Shown here piece by piece: positions 36,026 to 46,571 of a DNA stretch of 64,000 bases. The notes under the pieces are model-generated. The model saw only the letters and a list, made by a program, of their open reading frames with translations, did not search any database and was not told where the DNA came from. Every line of letters starts with the position of its first letter. Within the stretch, counting starts at the first letter, position 1. Location of the stretch: contig CP136896.1 of assembly GCA_034359265.1 (NCBI GenBank), positions 61,453,501 to 61,517,500 on the forward strand. The letters run 5' to 3'. Origin of the DNA: Canna indica. Taxonomy: Eukaryota > Streptophyta > Magnoliopsida > Zingiberales > Cannaceae. The position numbers and the translations under genes were made by a program.

Positions 36026-36349
36026 GCACGCTCTCGCGCCCGACCCTTCTTCCTCCCGCTTCTACCGCCGCCGAGACCTTGCCGCTGCTGCCGTTGCTGC
36101 CGACGCCGATGCCTCTCGCCGACGCCTCTCGCCGACGCCTCTCGCCGCCGCGCCGCTGCCGCTGCTGCCGGTATGTTGATCGGCCGGCCTATACGGTTTC
36201 GGCCGGAGATGTTAAAATCCGACCGAAACCCTATTTCTTGGGTTTCGGCCGGCGGCGGTCGGCCTATGGCCGCCGCCGGACCTTCTACAGTGGCCGGACA
36301 GTGTGTCCGGCCACTGTACGCCGGCGCCGGAGGGTGGACTCCGGCGCCG

Positions 36350-36352
<3 letters not shown>

Positions 36353-36415
<63 letters not shown>
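36353..36415. repeat. (TA)n microsatellite in CACTA-2 leader intron
   Basis: About 31 TA units, absent from the matching place in CACTA-1 (about 7705), so it expanded after the two copies parted. It makes an Ile-Tyr run in frames that are not real genes. Confidence 0.9.
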
Positions 36416-36419
<4 letters not shown>

Positions 36420-36517
36420 TGTTTTGAAATTGTTAATTAATTATTTTATAAATGTTAATTAATTGTTTAGATTAATTATTTAATTTGTTAGATTAATTAT
36501 TAGGGTTTAGATTAATT

Positions 36518-36676
36518 TCGGACGCGCGCCGGAATCGTCCAATTCGGACTCGCGCCGGAATCGTCCACTTCGGACGCGCGCCAGAATCGTCCAATTCGGA
36601 CTCGCGCCGGAATCGTCCATTTCGGACTCGCGCCGGAATCGTCCACTTCGGACGCGCGTCGAAATCGTCCAATATG
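36518..36676. repeat. 26-bp GC-rich tandem array in CACTA-2
   Basis: Six copies of a 26-bp unit (ATCGTCCAATTCGGACTCGC type), against five in CACTA-1. It lies in the leader intron between the TA repeat and the palindrome. Confidence 0.9.
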
Positions 36677-36879
36677 GACTCGAACTGTCTCGAAACATTT
36701 AGAAAATAATCATCCATCCGACGAGTTGATATGTTTCACGTACGCATCGACGAATCGGATATGATTTAGCAAAACCTTAGATCCGTTCGGGGATTGTATG
36801 TTCGTGTAAAAGAAGTAGATGATCTTTTATACGACGTACAATTCTTGAATTGTCCCTGATTGGACAATTTGGGAATATA

Positions 36880-37069
36880 GTTATTTGTACTGCACTTACG
36901 TTTTTATTTTAACTGTTAACTAATTATTCTAAAATTCGGCAACATCTCTCTTGTTCTCCGATACGCGCCCAGATGATATGCGTATTCGGAGAACTGTAGG
37001 GAGATGCTGTCGAAATTTAGAATAATTAGTTAACAGTTAAAATAAAAACGTAAGTGCAGTACGAATAAC
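36880..37069. repeat. 190-bp palindrome in CACTA-2 leader intron
   Basis: It has the same length and edges as the CACTA-1 copy. It ends 70 bp before the proposed splice acceptor and 75 bp before the transposase ATG. Confidence 0.9.
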
Positions 37070-37143
37070 ATAAATCCCGAATGGAATAGGACAATCTCAC
37101 CTAAAGACATTAACCAAAGAAATTGTCATTGATTGACAGAATC

Positions 37144-38827
37144 ATGTCGGCTGATCGAAGTTGGATGTACCGACGTTTTGATCGTGGAGCTTTAACGAAT
37201 GAGTTTCGATTAGGCGTAACGTACTTCCTAAATTTCGCCTATTCGAATCGGAATTTCGTTAGCATGGGTGATCAAATCCGATGTCCGTGCCGCATTTGTT
37301 CGAATGGACGATTTTTGGATCGGGAGACTGTCACTCTGCATCTATATACCAAAGGATTTACACCAAGATATTTTCTATGGACTTGTCACGGGGAGTCACG
37401 CGAAGTCGGGACGTCGAGCAATCCTGTCGTTCAGACATATGGTGAATCTTCCTTTGCTGGTGCTTCTTCATCCAGTCAATGTAATCCCTATAGAACTATG
37501 ATACTTGATAGTCTTGGGGGTCAATTCCACCTGAATGATAATGTTGATCGGCCAGTTCTTCAGACATCAGTCCCACCAGATACTACAGCGGTTGATATCA
37601 CAGAAGTAGGGGCTGCGGTAGAGATTGAATTACCGAATAAAGAAGCTGCAGAATTTTACGAGATGTTGAAAGTTGCCGATGAACCTTTGTATGAGAATTG
37701 TCCTAAATACACTAGGTTTTCAGCAATGACACAGCTCTTAAACATCAAGGCCGATTGTAATATCAGCGGAGTTGCGTATGATCGGATTGCTGGATTGATT
37801 AATGGAATGCTGCCTACTGATAACAAGTTTGAGCCTACTTTTTATAAGACTAAAAAGCTAAAGAGAAAATTGGGGCTTGGGTACGAAAAAATACACGCGT
37901 GCCAAAATAACTGCATTTTATATTATAAAGAAAATGTGCAGTTGGATAAATGCCCTGTATGTCAACACCCTCGTTACAAGGAGAAGAAATCGGTCCGACA
38001 GAAAAATATCCCGTTTAAGGTGCTTCGGTATTTTCCACTAACACCGAGGCTTCAAAGATTATTCATGTCGGAAAAGACAGCCCCCTACATGAGTTGGCAT
38101 GCAAGAAGTCGTGATGATACAGTAATGACTCATCCATCTGACAGTGAAGCATGGAAACATTTGGATACATGTTATCCTTCATTTGCTATGGATACTAGAA
38201 ATATCAGATTGGGATTGTGCACAGATGGTTTTAATCCGTTTGGGCATTCTGCAACTCCTTATTCAGTTTGGCCAGTGCTGCTGACAGTTTATAATTTGCC
38301 ACCGTCAATGTGCATGAAAGATGAATTTATTTATCTTTCGATGATTATTCCGGGTCCTAAGGGTCCTAAGGGTCCTAGTGGAAGAAGTGATAGAGTTGCA
38401 CTACTTCGGCTTGAAATCAGTGATCCTATTTAGATGTCATTGGTTCGATACAACAGAAAGGGGCATGAAAGTTCATCCAAAATACAAACTTGTTGAGGTT
38501 AATTACAAATCGAAATTGGCAGCAAATGAGCCTTTTATATTGGCATCACAAGCCGAACAAGTATATTACGCGAAGTATCCGGCTCGAAATAAAGATAGAG
38601 CGGATTGGCGTGTAGTCTGTAAGACAAAAGGTAGAGGAAAAATTGATCCGATAGTAGGAGAAAATGATCCTCCTGGTTTCTATCAAGAAGATGATCTTCC
38701 TGCTGTGGATCGTATTATTCCAATACTCGAGGATGCAGACACAACGTCAATTCAATTAGAAGTTGAATATGCTGATGATGACGATCATGAAATTGAGGAA
38801 GCTGGAGATGAAGAAGATGAAGAAGAG

Positions 38828-38859
<32 letters not shown>

Positions 38860-38893
38860 ATTCGAAGACTATTATTCAGATGACGAGGAATAA
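37144..38893 (+). pseudogene. TNP2-like CACTA transposase with internal deletion and frameshift
   Basis: It starts at the ATG at 37144, just after a good acceptor. An ATG 21 nt upstream (37123) would lie in the intron. The Transpos_assoc domain fills about residues 1-75 (SADRSWMYRR, CPCRICSNGRF), and the start of the Transposase_21 core follows to about residue 410. At a GGGTCCTAA triplication (38352-38376) the sequence jumps past the rest of the core and DUF4218 straight into a DUF4216-like region (about 38378-38600: YFGLKSVILFRCHWFD, ILASQAEQVYYAKYP). That region is in a different frame and ends in a Glu/Asp-rich tail at 38893. The first frame stops at 38433. CACTA-1 retains the parts missing here. 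Confidence 0.9.
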
Positions 38894-38968
38894 TTGTAAA
38901 GTATATATTTTATTAAATATATCTCTACTATTTATACAATAATCTGATTATATGTATGTTCGACAGAT

Positions 38969-40489
38969 ATGTCTGGTCGTGGTTATCGACGCAGGAGAGC
39001 TTCGGAGTCTCCGATCGGTGAGACTCCAGCACTTACTCATGCTGCTGATCCTCCTGTTGCTGATCCTCATGAGGATGATACTGCCGAGGCTAGTACATCC
39101 AGACGCAGGCGGCCACGCGGGCCGAACAGGTGGCAGCCTCCACCAGCCACAGAGTCACGTAGATTGATCAGCGTGATTGGGGAGCGGTAATATATCATGA
39201 ATTATGAATCATTACAAATTCATTATATCATAATATAATATTAAAATTTATTTTTGTTGTACAGGTTCGAGCAAGAAGAAGTGCCGAGGAGCATTTCTTC
39301 TACTATTCGACGATACATGCACGGGGCATGGCCTACGTGGTCTCACGTGCCTAGCGAGCACGTCGACATGTTATGGCGCGAGTTTGAGGCACGTATTATT
39401 TTTTTTTTTACATGCATGATGATATATTAAGAATTGGTACTGATATTATTATTTTGCAGGCTCGCTATACATGGGCCGAGGACCAGAGGTCCTTCATTTA
39501 CGCTGCCTGGGAGTCTATTTCCCGGGCAAGGTACAACGGGCAGCTGGGGCAGGCTTGGTCCCGAGCGATGGCCCGAGCTGGGACCACTAACATCGCGGAG
39601 ACTCGGGGATACGGCCCCAGTTGGATTACTCCGGATATATGGGACCAGCTCGTGGGGATATGGTCGACGGATCGATGGCAGGAGGTTTCTCAGAATGCGG
39701 CTAGAAATCGCATGTCGGGGGGAGCAGCGCGTCACACCGGCGGCTCTGTTGCATTTGCAGTGCACGCAAACCGTATGGTAAGTATATCGTTTAATTATAT
39801 ATTTTATTTGTTATTATGTGTACTAATTAATGTATTTGTTTTGTAAATGTAGACGACGGTGTCGGATGACGGGACTGTCCAGCGACCCTCCCCGATGGCG
39901 GTGTTTGAGCGGACTCACCGTCGAGCACATGGGACGGGGGAGTACATCGACAACCGCGCTGCATACATTGTGGTAATTATATATTTGTTTAAATTATTCA
40001 TTATATATTTATAATTTAAGTTTTATGATAAATATTAAACAAAAAATCAAACTCGAGTAGGAGACGTACAGCCAGAGGGTGGTGCAGCGCGGGGGTACCC
40101 CCGAGGACTTTGACGCAGCATCGTGGGTCGAGGCCGCAGGTGGCTGGGACCATGGCCGCGTATATGGCTTCGCAGATAGTGGTCATGCGCGAGCCGTGCT
40201 AGGGCCACTTGGGGCACCGACCCCTCCGGTCGCTGGTGAGCGGCCGTCCACCTCTAGATCCAGTTATGATCATAGTATCAGAATAAGGACTCTAGAGGAG
40301 ACGGTCGCGCGTCAGACTCAGATGATGGAGGAGATGCATGCTATGCTACGCAACATGTCAGGTCATCCCGCAGCAGACATCTCTTCGGCATCATCTAATC
40401 CATCGTCCTCGAGTCAGTCCACGCCGGTGTACACTCAAGCACTCCAGACCCCGCCATATGATCCAGACCATCCTCCATCGTCATCGTGA
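38969..40489 (+). CDS. second CACTA gene, Transposase_24-like (402 aa, five exons)
   Basis: The CDS joins 38969-39186, 39265-39388, 39460-39777, 39853-39972 and 40061-40489. The phases are consistent and the total is 1209 nt with no stop before TGA at 40487-40489. Exon 1 is Arg-rich (GRGYRRRRASESP, RRRRPRGP) and may carry a nuclear signal. Exons 3-5 carry the plant Ptta/En/Spm Transposase_24 pattern (WDQLVGIWSTDRWQEVS, HTGGS, VFERTHRRAHG, ASWVEAAGGWDHGRVYGF), followed by a predicted coiled segment (TLEETVARQTQMMEEM) and a Ser/Pro/Gln tail. By analogy with TNPA it may bind the subterminal repeats. Intron 2 begins GC (GAG|GCACGT) instead of GT; the other introns are GT-AG. It lies 75 bp downstream of the transposase remnant, on the same strand. 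Confidence 0.75.
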
Positions 40490-40764
40490 GATTTTTTGTT
40501 TGGATATTGAACTTGTTATTGAGATATTGAACTTGTTTAACTTATTTTGTTTGGATATTGATACTTCAATTTTGCATTTGAATTGTTTTTATACTATCGT
40601 GGATAATTATCAATATAAATATAATTGTTTTGATGTATATCTTGGTGTGTTTGTGATGTGTGAATGAATGTGTGTATGAGGGTATGGGTGTGTGAGTTAT
40701 GTATCAGATAAATGTATCAATGTATCAATGGAAATTAGAAATTTGAAATTTTTCTGGTTGCAGG

Positions 40765-41155
40765 TATAGGTCATCAGCAACGGCTTTCCCACGGCCGTCC
40801 GTGGGAAAGCCGTTGCTAAAAGTGTATCGACAGCCGTTGCTGATGACCTACAGCAACGGCTTAGCCACGGGGTTTTACTAACGGCGTTGCTACGGACTCG
40901 AGGCCGTTGCTATTAATGTTATCAGCAACGGCTCCGGGTCTGTGGCAAAACCGTTGCTGATAATATTTTTAGCAACGGCCCGAGCGGCCGTTGCTGATAA
41001 TGTTTTGAGCGACGGCCCGAGCGGCCGTTGCTGATCCGTTGCTAAGTCATCAGCAACGCGACTTTCTGTCACGGCTCTATTGCAACGGCTCGGCCGTTGC
41101 TGATGCTCTTCAGCAACGGCTCAGCAACGGCATTAGCCGTTGCTGATGCCCATTT
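40765..41155. repeat. CACTA-2 subterminal repeat array (gene-2 side)
   Basis: About 18 AGCAACGGC-type motifs in both orientations. It corresponds to 2690-3055 of CACTA-1 read in reverse, and includes local hairpins such as GGCTTTCCCACGGCCGT. Confidence 0.85.
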
Positions 41156-41426
41156 TTCTAGTAGTGTTGATCAAAAAAATATATTAATAATTACAAATTT
41201 ACCATTGTATTTTGATATTGAAATCGATTGCTTCGTGACAAAAAAAACATTATTAAAATAATTACTTTTACGTTTTCAATTTTATTAAAAAAATTAGTTT
41301 CGTTTTCATTCTTATTTCAATTCAATTTCACAAAAATACAAAATCAAACATATTTTCATAAGCAATTTTGATTTCAATAAAATTAAAATCATGATAAAGA
41401 CATTGTTTCGCTAACCAAACATGCCC

Positions 41427-41779
41427 TATAATTACAATTTAGGTAAAATGCTGAAATTATTTTAACATATTAAAATATTAACTAATTTTAATTTAATATA
41501 TGAGTTGGAGTTGGAAATTTTTTCGTAAAATCTAACTTTGACGGTATTAAATTTGGTTATCTCAAGTTGATTGGTTATGATAGTTCGAATGATTACTAAA
41601 TTTTTTATATTTCTTCAAATCCGAAACTAAATTTTGTAATTATTGTTGAATTGCAATACTTGCTAGTAGTCATGAATTGTATACAGGATGAATATTGGAA
41701 TATATTTTATACAAGATTAAATCATACTTGGAGCTTCATCAGTCACGAGAATAGACAACTTTCTCGATATGTCGAGTCT
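41427..41779. other. AT-rich intergenic sequence, no gene seen
   Basis: No reading frame or repeat was recognised. Confidence 0.4.
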
Positions 41780-43600
41780 CACTAGTAGAATAATACTCAT
41801 CATTGACAATTAAAACCAACACTATATTGGATATAGTGATGTCCAACAACGTTAACTATACTCATCACAGGAATAATTGCATATAAAGGCATCACTATGT
41901 GCTACAATGGTAGCTTCGACTGTTACATATAACACTATCTGCAATCGATCGACGCAATCGTCACAAATAACATTATTAGCGACAACTCGGCGAGTGACAC
42001 AATCATCAGTAATACTTAAACATATGTGATGACTTACAACAATTTGATTATGATCATATATATATATACACACCAAACTGGATAATGAGAAATTGAAAAT
42101 CACATCTATGACAGTTAAGTGACGGTGTTCCAATGGCTTAGTCATAGCAACAATACCGTTGCATCAATGACAGTAATCTGCATATTTCTAATCATCTACG
42201 AATAAAATGCAAAATATGATAAACTTTCAATGATGATTGGCACCACGGTAGAAACTAGAAAGTATCATCGATTGTTGACCAATGAGAAGTCATCGCAAAA
42301 TGGTTATTTTTTTAGCTGGATATACAAATATTTGAAAACTCCTATATATTTACATTTTAAAAATTGAAACACATTTATTCAACTTAAAAATACATGAATT
42401 GCATATAAACATAGGTAGATACATTCATAGAATTCAAAATTATATATTTATATCATATACAATCAAATCAAATTTAAATACAATGACGGTACATAAAAAT
42501 GTAAAATAAATCTACTAACTCGGAGGAGGCGACAGAGACATTTTTTTGAAGTCTTGAGTTGACATCTAAGAGGGATCCGTAGAATAGGTGGATGAGGGGG
42601 AGATCGGGATTGTTAGGATCACGTATCGAAATGCCACTACGTACGAGTTGGCATATATATGAGCCATAAATATTCTCAATTTTTTTAGCATTCTTTCTTT
42701 ATCGTCCATTATTCTTTCTTGCTCATTCATTCTTCTTCTTTGCTTGTAGGCTCGACCTCCAATGGGACAATTTGATCATAGCCCTACATGTAAGATGTTG
42801 ATGGGTCTGCACCAACTACAGTTTGGGTTGATGCTCTGTGCATGTGGGTTGAGCACAGCTCATGCATGATTGCTATTGGCAAAGTCATATACACGAACAC
42901 GATCCCAGCCCCACCTACCGAATGAACCCATGCCATAGGATCACACTCACCCTGCAAAACACCGCTTGTATGTCTACTATATAAGAGTTATTGATTTATA
43001 ATGTTAATATATGAATTAAGTTATATAATATGTAATACATTGAAATAGAACTTGAATAAAATTTGAATTTATGATGATGATAATGACTCTCCTATCGACG
43101 TAACCCCTGAGACCATGTTGCCAACAATGTCTCCTCTTTAATACTTCTATTAGTGTCGAGCGGCGGACCATCCCGTCCTCCTCAATCTACATCTAAAGTC
43201 CACAAAACATATTATTTTAGCAAATAATATACTTATGCAAATAATTAATAAGCACTTATAATCAATTAGCTTGCAAATAATATATTATTTACCATTTGTT
43301 GCCCGTGGATGACGAATGAGATTGACATGCCTATATATATGGCGGACCATCGAGCCCTCAACCCCATACAGTTGAAGAATAAGAAGTAATTACGAAAGCC
43401 TATTTCATGTTGAAGAATTCATTGTCTTCAATACTTCAACAAGAAGAGAGTATATAGATTTGCTGAAATATGACATCTCTCTATTTTCTTGTTTAAAGAA
43501 GATTGTTGAATAGGTTATCATTTTGTCAAACTTGGACCCACATAATTTCCAAAATGTTGAACTTACATTCTTAACAAGTTTTTCGGTTGATTAATGGTTG
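41780..43600 (-). mobile_element. CACTA-6: decayed CACTA remnant with broken second gene
   Basis: The left end is CACTAGTAGAATAATACTCA at 41780. Inward there are short repeats and then, on the minus strand at about 42800-42960, a degraded Transposase_24 segment. After a one-base frame change it reads GWDRVRVYDFANSNHA, against GWDHGRVYGFADSGHA in CACTA-2, and then stops. The order (terminus, then second gene reversed) equals that of CACTA-1. The right end and the transposase were not found; the boundary is a guess. Confidence 0.6.
42800..43330 (-). pseudogene. Transposase_24-like gene relic
   Basis: This is a minus-strand relic of the second CACTA gene. AWV, then GG, then a shifted WDRVRVYDFANSNHA are recognisable near 42830-42935. 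Further upstream pieces near 43090-43330 match the layout of exon 4 and exon 3 but are too decayed to outline. Frameshifts and stops are present. Confidence 0.55.
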
Positions 43601-44074
43601 AAAATTTGACCATAATTGTAGTGAAAAAAATAGAATAAAACATGTCAATACTTTAGGTATTAATTATATATATTTAAAAAAAAATTCCTAAAATTTTTGC
43701 AGATATATTCTCTTTTAAATATTGATAGATTACCAAGAGTTTAGGAGGAAAAGAGTTTAGATAATTTCCTGGCATGGTTCAATAGTGAATGATGGTGGAC
43801 CCGGATCAGTAGCTAGTATTAATCAGAATATTTGATTGAGCAACTTGGTTCAATCAAAAAATTTGGTTCAACCATGATTTGATCAAATCAAATTCAATTT
43901 AGGTCCAGTAATGCTTGTTGGATTCGATTCAGACCCAATTTGCGTCAACTCTCAACATTTTCAATTCATCAATTAAGTCCCAATGTTTTCCATTTCTTTT
44001 CTTAGACCATAAGTTCATGGATAATCATGGTAAGAAAGGCAATATAATATTTTATACAGATTAATAGTTGCAAG

Positions 44075-44547
44075 TAGGGGGTGGAAACAGACCAGGCCTA
44101 TATGGTAGAATATTGGTCTGGGCCTAGCTTGTGGCCTGTTATAGGCTTAAAATTTAGCCTGAGCCTGACATGTTCATTGGCCTGGCCTGGCATGTGGCAT
44201 GTTAACGAAGTCTGCTTCCAATACAAAATATTGGTCTGGCTTGTGACATGTGGCATGTGTTTTATTAAATTAAAATAATATTAGTTATTACATTAAAATA
44301 ATTTTAATATAAATATATAATAAAATAATATTTTATATTTTATATATTTATATATACATCACCTTAACATGCCCAGGTCGGCCTATCAGGCTCAATGGAC
44401 TTTAAATTGAGTCTGAGTCTGGCCTGATAAGAAAAATAAGCTCATTTCAAAGCCTTGGCATGGTTTATTTTTTAAACTAGCCAGGCCAGACCAGGCCAGG
44501 CCAGGCCACAGGTCTCTGACAGATCGCTTGGCTTATTTCCACCCATA
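44075..44547. mobile_element. hAT-like element, 473 bp
   Basis: The left end is TAGGGGGTGGAAACAGACC and the right end, read inward, is TATGGGTGGAAATAAGCC. Flanking 8-bp duplications are GTTGCAAG (44067-44074) and GTTGCAAA (44548-44555). The inside is rich in GGCCTGG and CCAGGCC. It belongs to the same family as 61829-62324; both share a CAGGCTCAATGGACTTTAAA-like block with at most one difference. It codes for nothing. Confidence 0.88.
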
Positions 44548-45119
44548 GTTGCAAATTAGTCGATTAATAATATTGATCAAACAAAATAAGGAGTCCACGA
44601 ATGATCAAATGAATTAAAATCATCTACATATAAGCTCAATCTGACTTTTCTAGAATCATTTGCAAAAATAGGTAACACCTACGCAAATATTTTCATGTTC
44701 CACTATTGGACGGATGGGTCATGAATATATCCTCATATCTTCTTGCATGTTAATTCATTTGTTGAACATTATCCAATATAAATAATCTTTAAATCCTCTC
44801 TGTAAGTGAAAAATACCAAATCACATTAAAGGAAATTGTTTTATTGGAGGATATTTTCTCCTTATACCAAGGATGTTGACATGTTGGGTATTGATTCGAT
44901 TGCACATATTCTTTACAATATGATACACAATTATTTGGGTAGCACTGTGAAAGTACACAGGCTGGCCCGAGCCCTAAGCGGCAGGTCTCGTGCCAGGCTA
45001 GGTTACTCCTTTGGGAATCTGGGTTGTGCTTGACACAACTCGAATTTTACTTGAGCCATCGGGCAATGAGCCGGCCCAATTCCGATCACGATCCATTGTC
45101 ATCTCTAGTAGAGTATAAT
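44548..45119. repeat. hAT-like fragment near the right edge
   Basis: Between about 44960 and 45108 the sequence is rich in GGCCCGAGCC and GAGCCGGCCC and ends CATCTCTAGTAG, similar to the right end of the hAT at 9437-10389 (CACCTCTAG). The left end and a target duplication are unclear. The rest of this interval is unassigned. Confidence 0.4.
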
Positions 45120-46276
45120 GAGAGCGGTGATTCTTACTTGTCCATATATACGTTGTTATCATAATTAAAGGTTACCTAATCATTTCATCCTATTGATATT
45201 TGTTTCTTTATTTTTGGAGTTGTATGATATATTTTCTGAAACATGGAACATATTGATATTAATTATGGTCGTATGTTTTATAGTGTGTGATTAGCATTAA
45301 ATTTGCATTAATATAAATGTGTAAAATATGATTTTGCTTAAGAGAAAGAGGTGAATGCATGCATGAGCTAATTTATAAATATATTCATCGCGTGATTATG
45401 CTTTGATTGTCGTGCCCACCACCTGACATGAATTAAGGTGAAAATTAATTATTAATATACATGAAGACAGAAGATCTTACTATTATTATTTTCTAATTAA
45501 ATTACTAATGGCACATCTCTCCCATATATTGTGCCATTAATGCAACTCATATCTATAGCTTAATTAATCAAGATTCCTCTTCCAAAATTTATGTACTATT
45601 ATTTTATTTATTAAGTCTATATAAGACAATATCTCATTTACAAGGAGATGAACCAAATATATCAATGTACTAAGAAGGTTAATTGACCATCAAATTTTCG
45701 CTTGAAGAAATTAATTAAATTATAATTAAAGAGATGGTTTCCATAATTATTTTGACATACATCCAACCATTCAGATAGATTAGTTCTTTTGAGTTTTGAG
45801 TTGTATATGTGCTTGGCAAAGTTTATTATATTATGTGGTAAAAGAAATCGATTGTAGTTAATTAATAATTAAGAGATTAATTAGAAAGAAAAAAATGAAA
45901 GAAAATGGATTAATATATAAGAACAAAGTAGTAAATTAAGGAGGCAGCGTGTTGCACATTAAATGGCGGCACGTGAATGGATGGCTGGCTTTAAATGGTG
46001 GTTGGTCAAAGTGCACACGTGTCGGCATTTCTGTGTGACTTTTATATATATATTCTTATTTGGAAAATATGTGGCATCTGGAGCCCGTAAATGTCGTCTC
46101 ATTTGAATTGAAAGTACCCACCCAATTTTTCAATTAAAATTACATCACTTTTACTTTGGCGAAATCCTTCAAACCTAAATTTGGCTTTAGATTTTTTATT
46201 TTAAAAAAATCAATTGCAAATTTTTCTTTTTGATGGACATCCTCAATCCTCATCAGAGATGAATTTATTAATTATA
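45120..46276. other. intergenic; promoter-like cluster at 45960-46055
   Basis: GCACGTGA (G-box), TTGGTCAAAG (W-box), the palindrome ACACGTGT and a TTTATATATATA box follow one another within 90 bp. Only a 22-codon frame (ATG about 46069) follows. No gene was recognised. Confidence 0.3.
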
Positions 46277-46571
46277 GAGAAAATCATATATTTAGTGCTC
46301 ATAATTTACTTAAATTTTAATTTTAATCCTTATACTATATTTTTATTTAAAATTTGACCTATGTCGTCATTTGAAGCATAAACGGACCTGACGTGAATAA
46401 TAATTGTTGACATGGAATTTGCAAGGACCAACTCCCAAAAAAAATATAGTATGATGACTAAAACTAAAATTTTATAAATTATAAATACCAAAATCAAAAT
46501 TCAAGTAAACTACGATGATTAACTAAAACTAAAATTCGAGTAAACTATAATACTAAAAGTATAGTTTTTCC
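46277..46571. mobile_element. foldback MITE (Mutator-like), about 295 bp
   Basis: The left arm, GAGAAAATCATATATTTAG with TAATTTACTTAAATTTT, pairs with the right arm around AGTAAACTATAATACT and AGTATAGTTTTTCC. The arms are over 80 bp. A diverged half copy seems to lie at 46905-47095. Target duplications are not clear. Confidence 0.55.

Larger units (their letters stand above)
35710..41166 (+). mobile_element. CACTA-2: En/Spm-type DNA transposon, 5457 bp, TSD TTG
   Basis: The left end is CACTACTACAAACTTGGTC and the right end, read inward, is CACTACTAGAAAAATGGGCA, matching CACTA-1 in inverted order. Perfect duplications TTG lie at 35707-35709 and 41167-41169. The order inside is: subterminal array, TATA box, leader exon, leader intron with 26-bp array and palindrome, transposase with a large internal deletion, then an intact five-exon second gene and the other subterminal array. 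Sequence match to CACTA-1 is high across shared parts, so both copies are young. It cannot make its own full transposase. Confidence 0.95.
35174..41426. mobile_element. MITE (about 793 bp) split by CACTA-2
   Basis: The left end GGTGTTGTTTGGTTAGC (35174) and the right end, read inward, GGGCATGTTTGGTTAGCG (41426) form an imperfect terminal inverted repeat. Between them, outside CACTA-2, is AT-rich non-coding sequence (536 bp left, 257 bp right). No clear target duplication is visible, so the superfamily is uncertain (PIF/Harbinger-like or hAT-like). Confidence 0.6.

Noticed and set aside
36005..36462. Frames with a long Ile-Tyr run
   Set aside because: They arise from the (TA)n microsatellite in the CACTA-2 leader intron and have no counterpart in CACTA-1.
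43614..43621. GTAGTG as the right end of CACTA-6
   Set aside because: The flanking triplet AAA does not match TCT at the left end and there are no subterminal repeats next to it.
44941..45108. A complete fifth sharply bounded hAT element
   Set aside because: The right end looks like hAT, but no left end or 8-bp duplication could be found, so it is listed only as a fragment.
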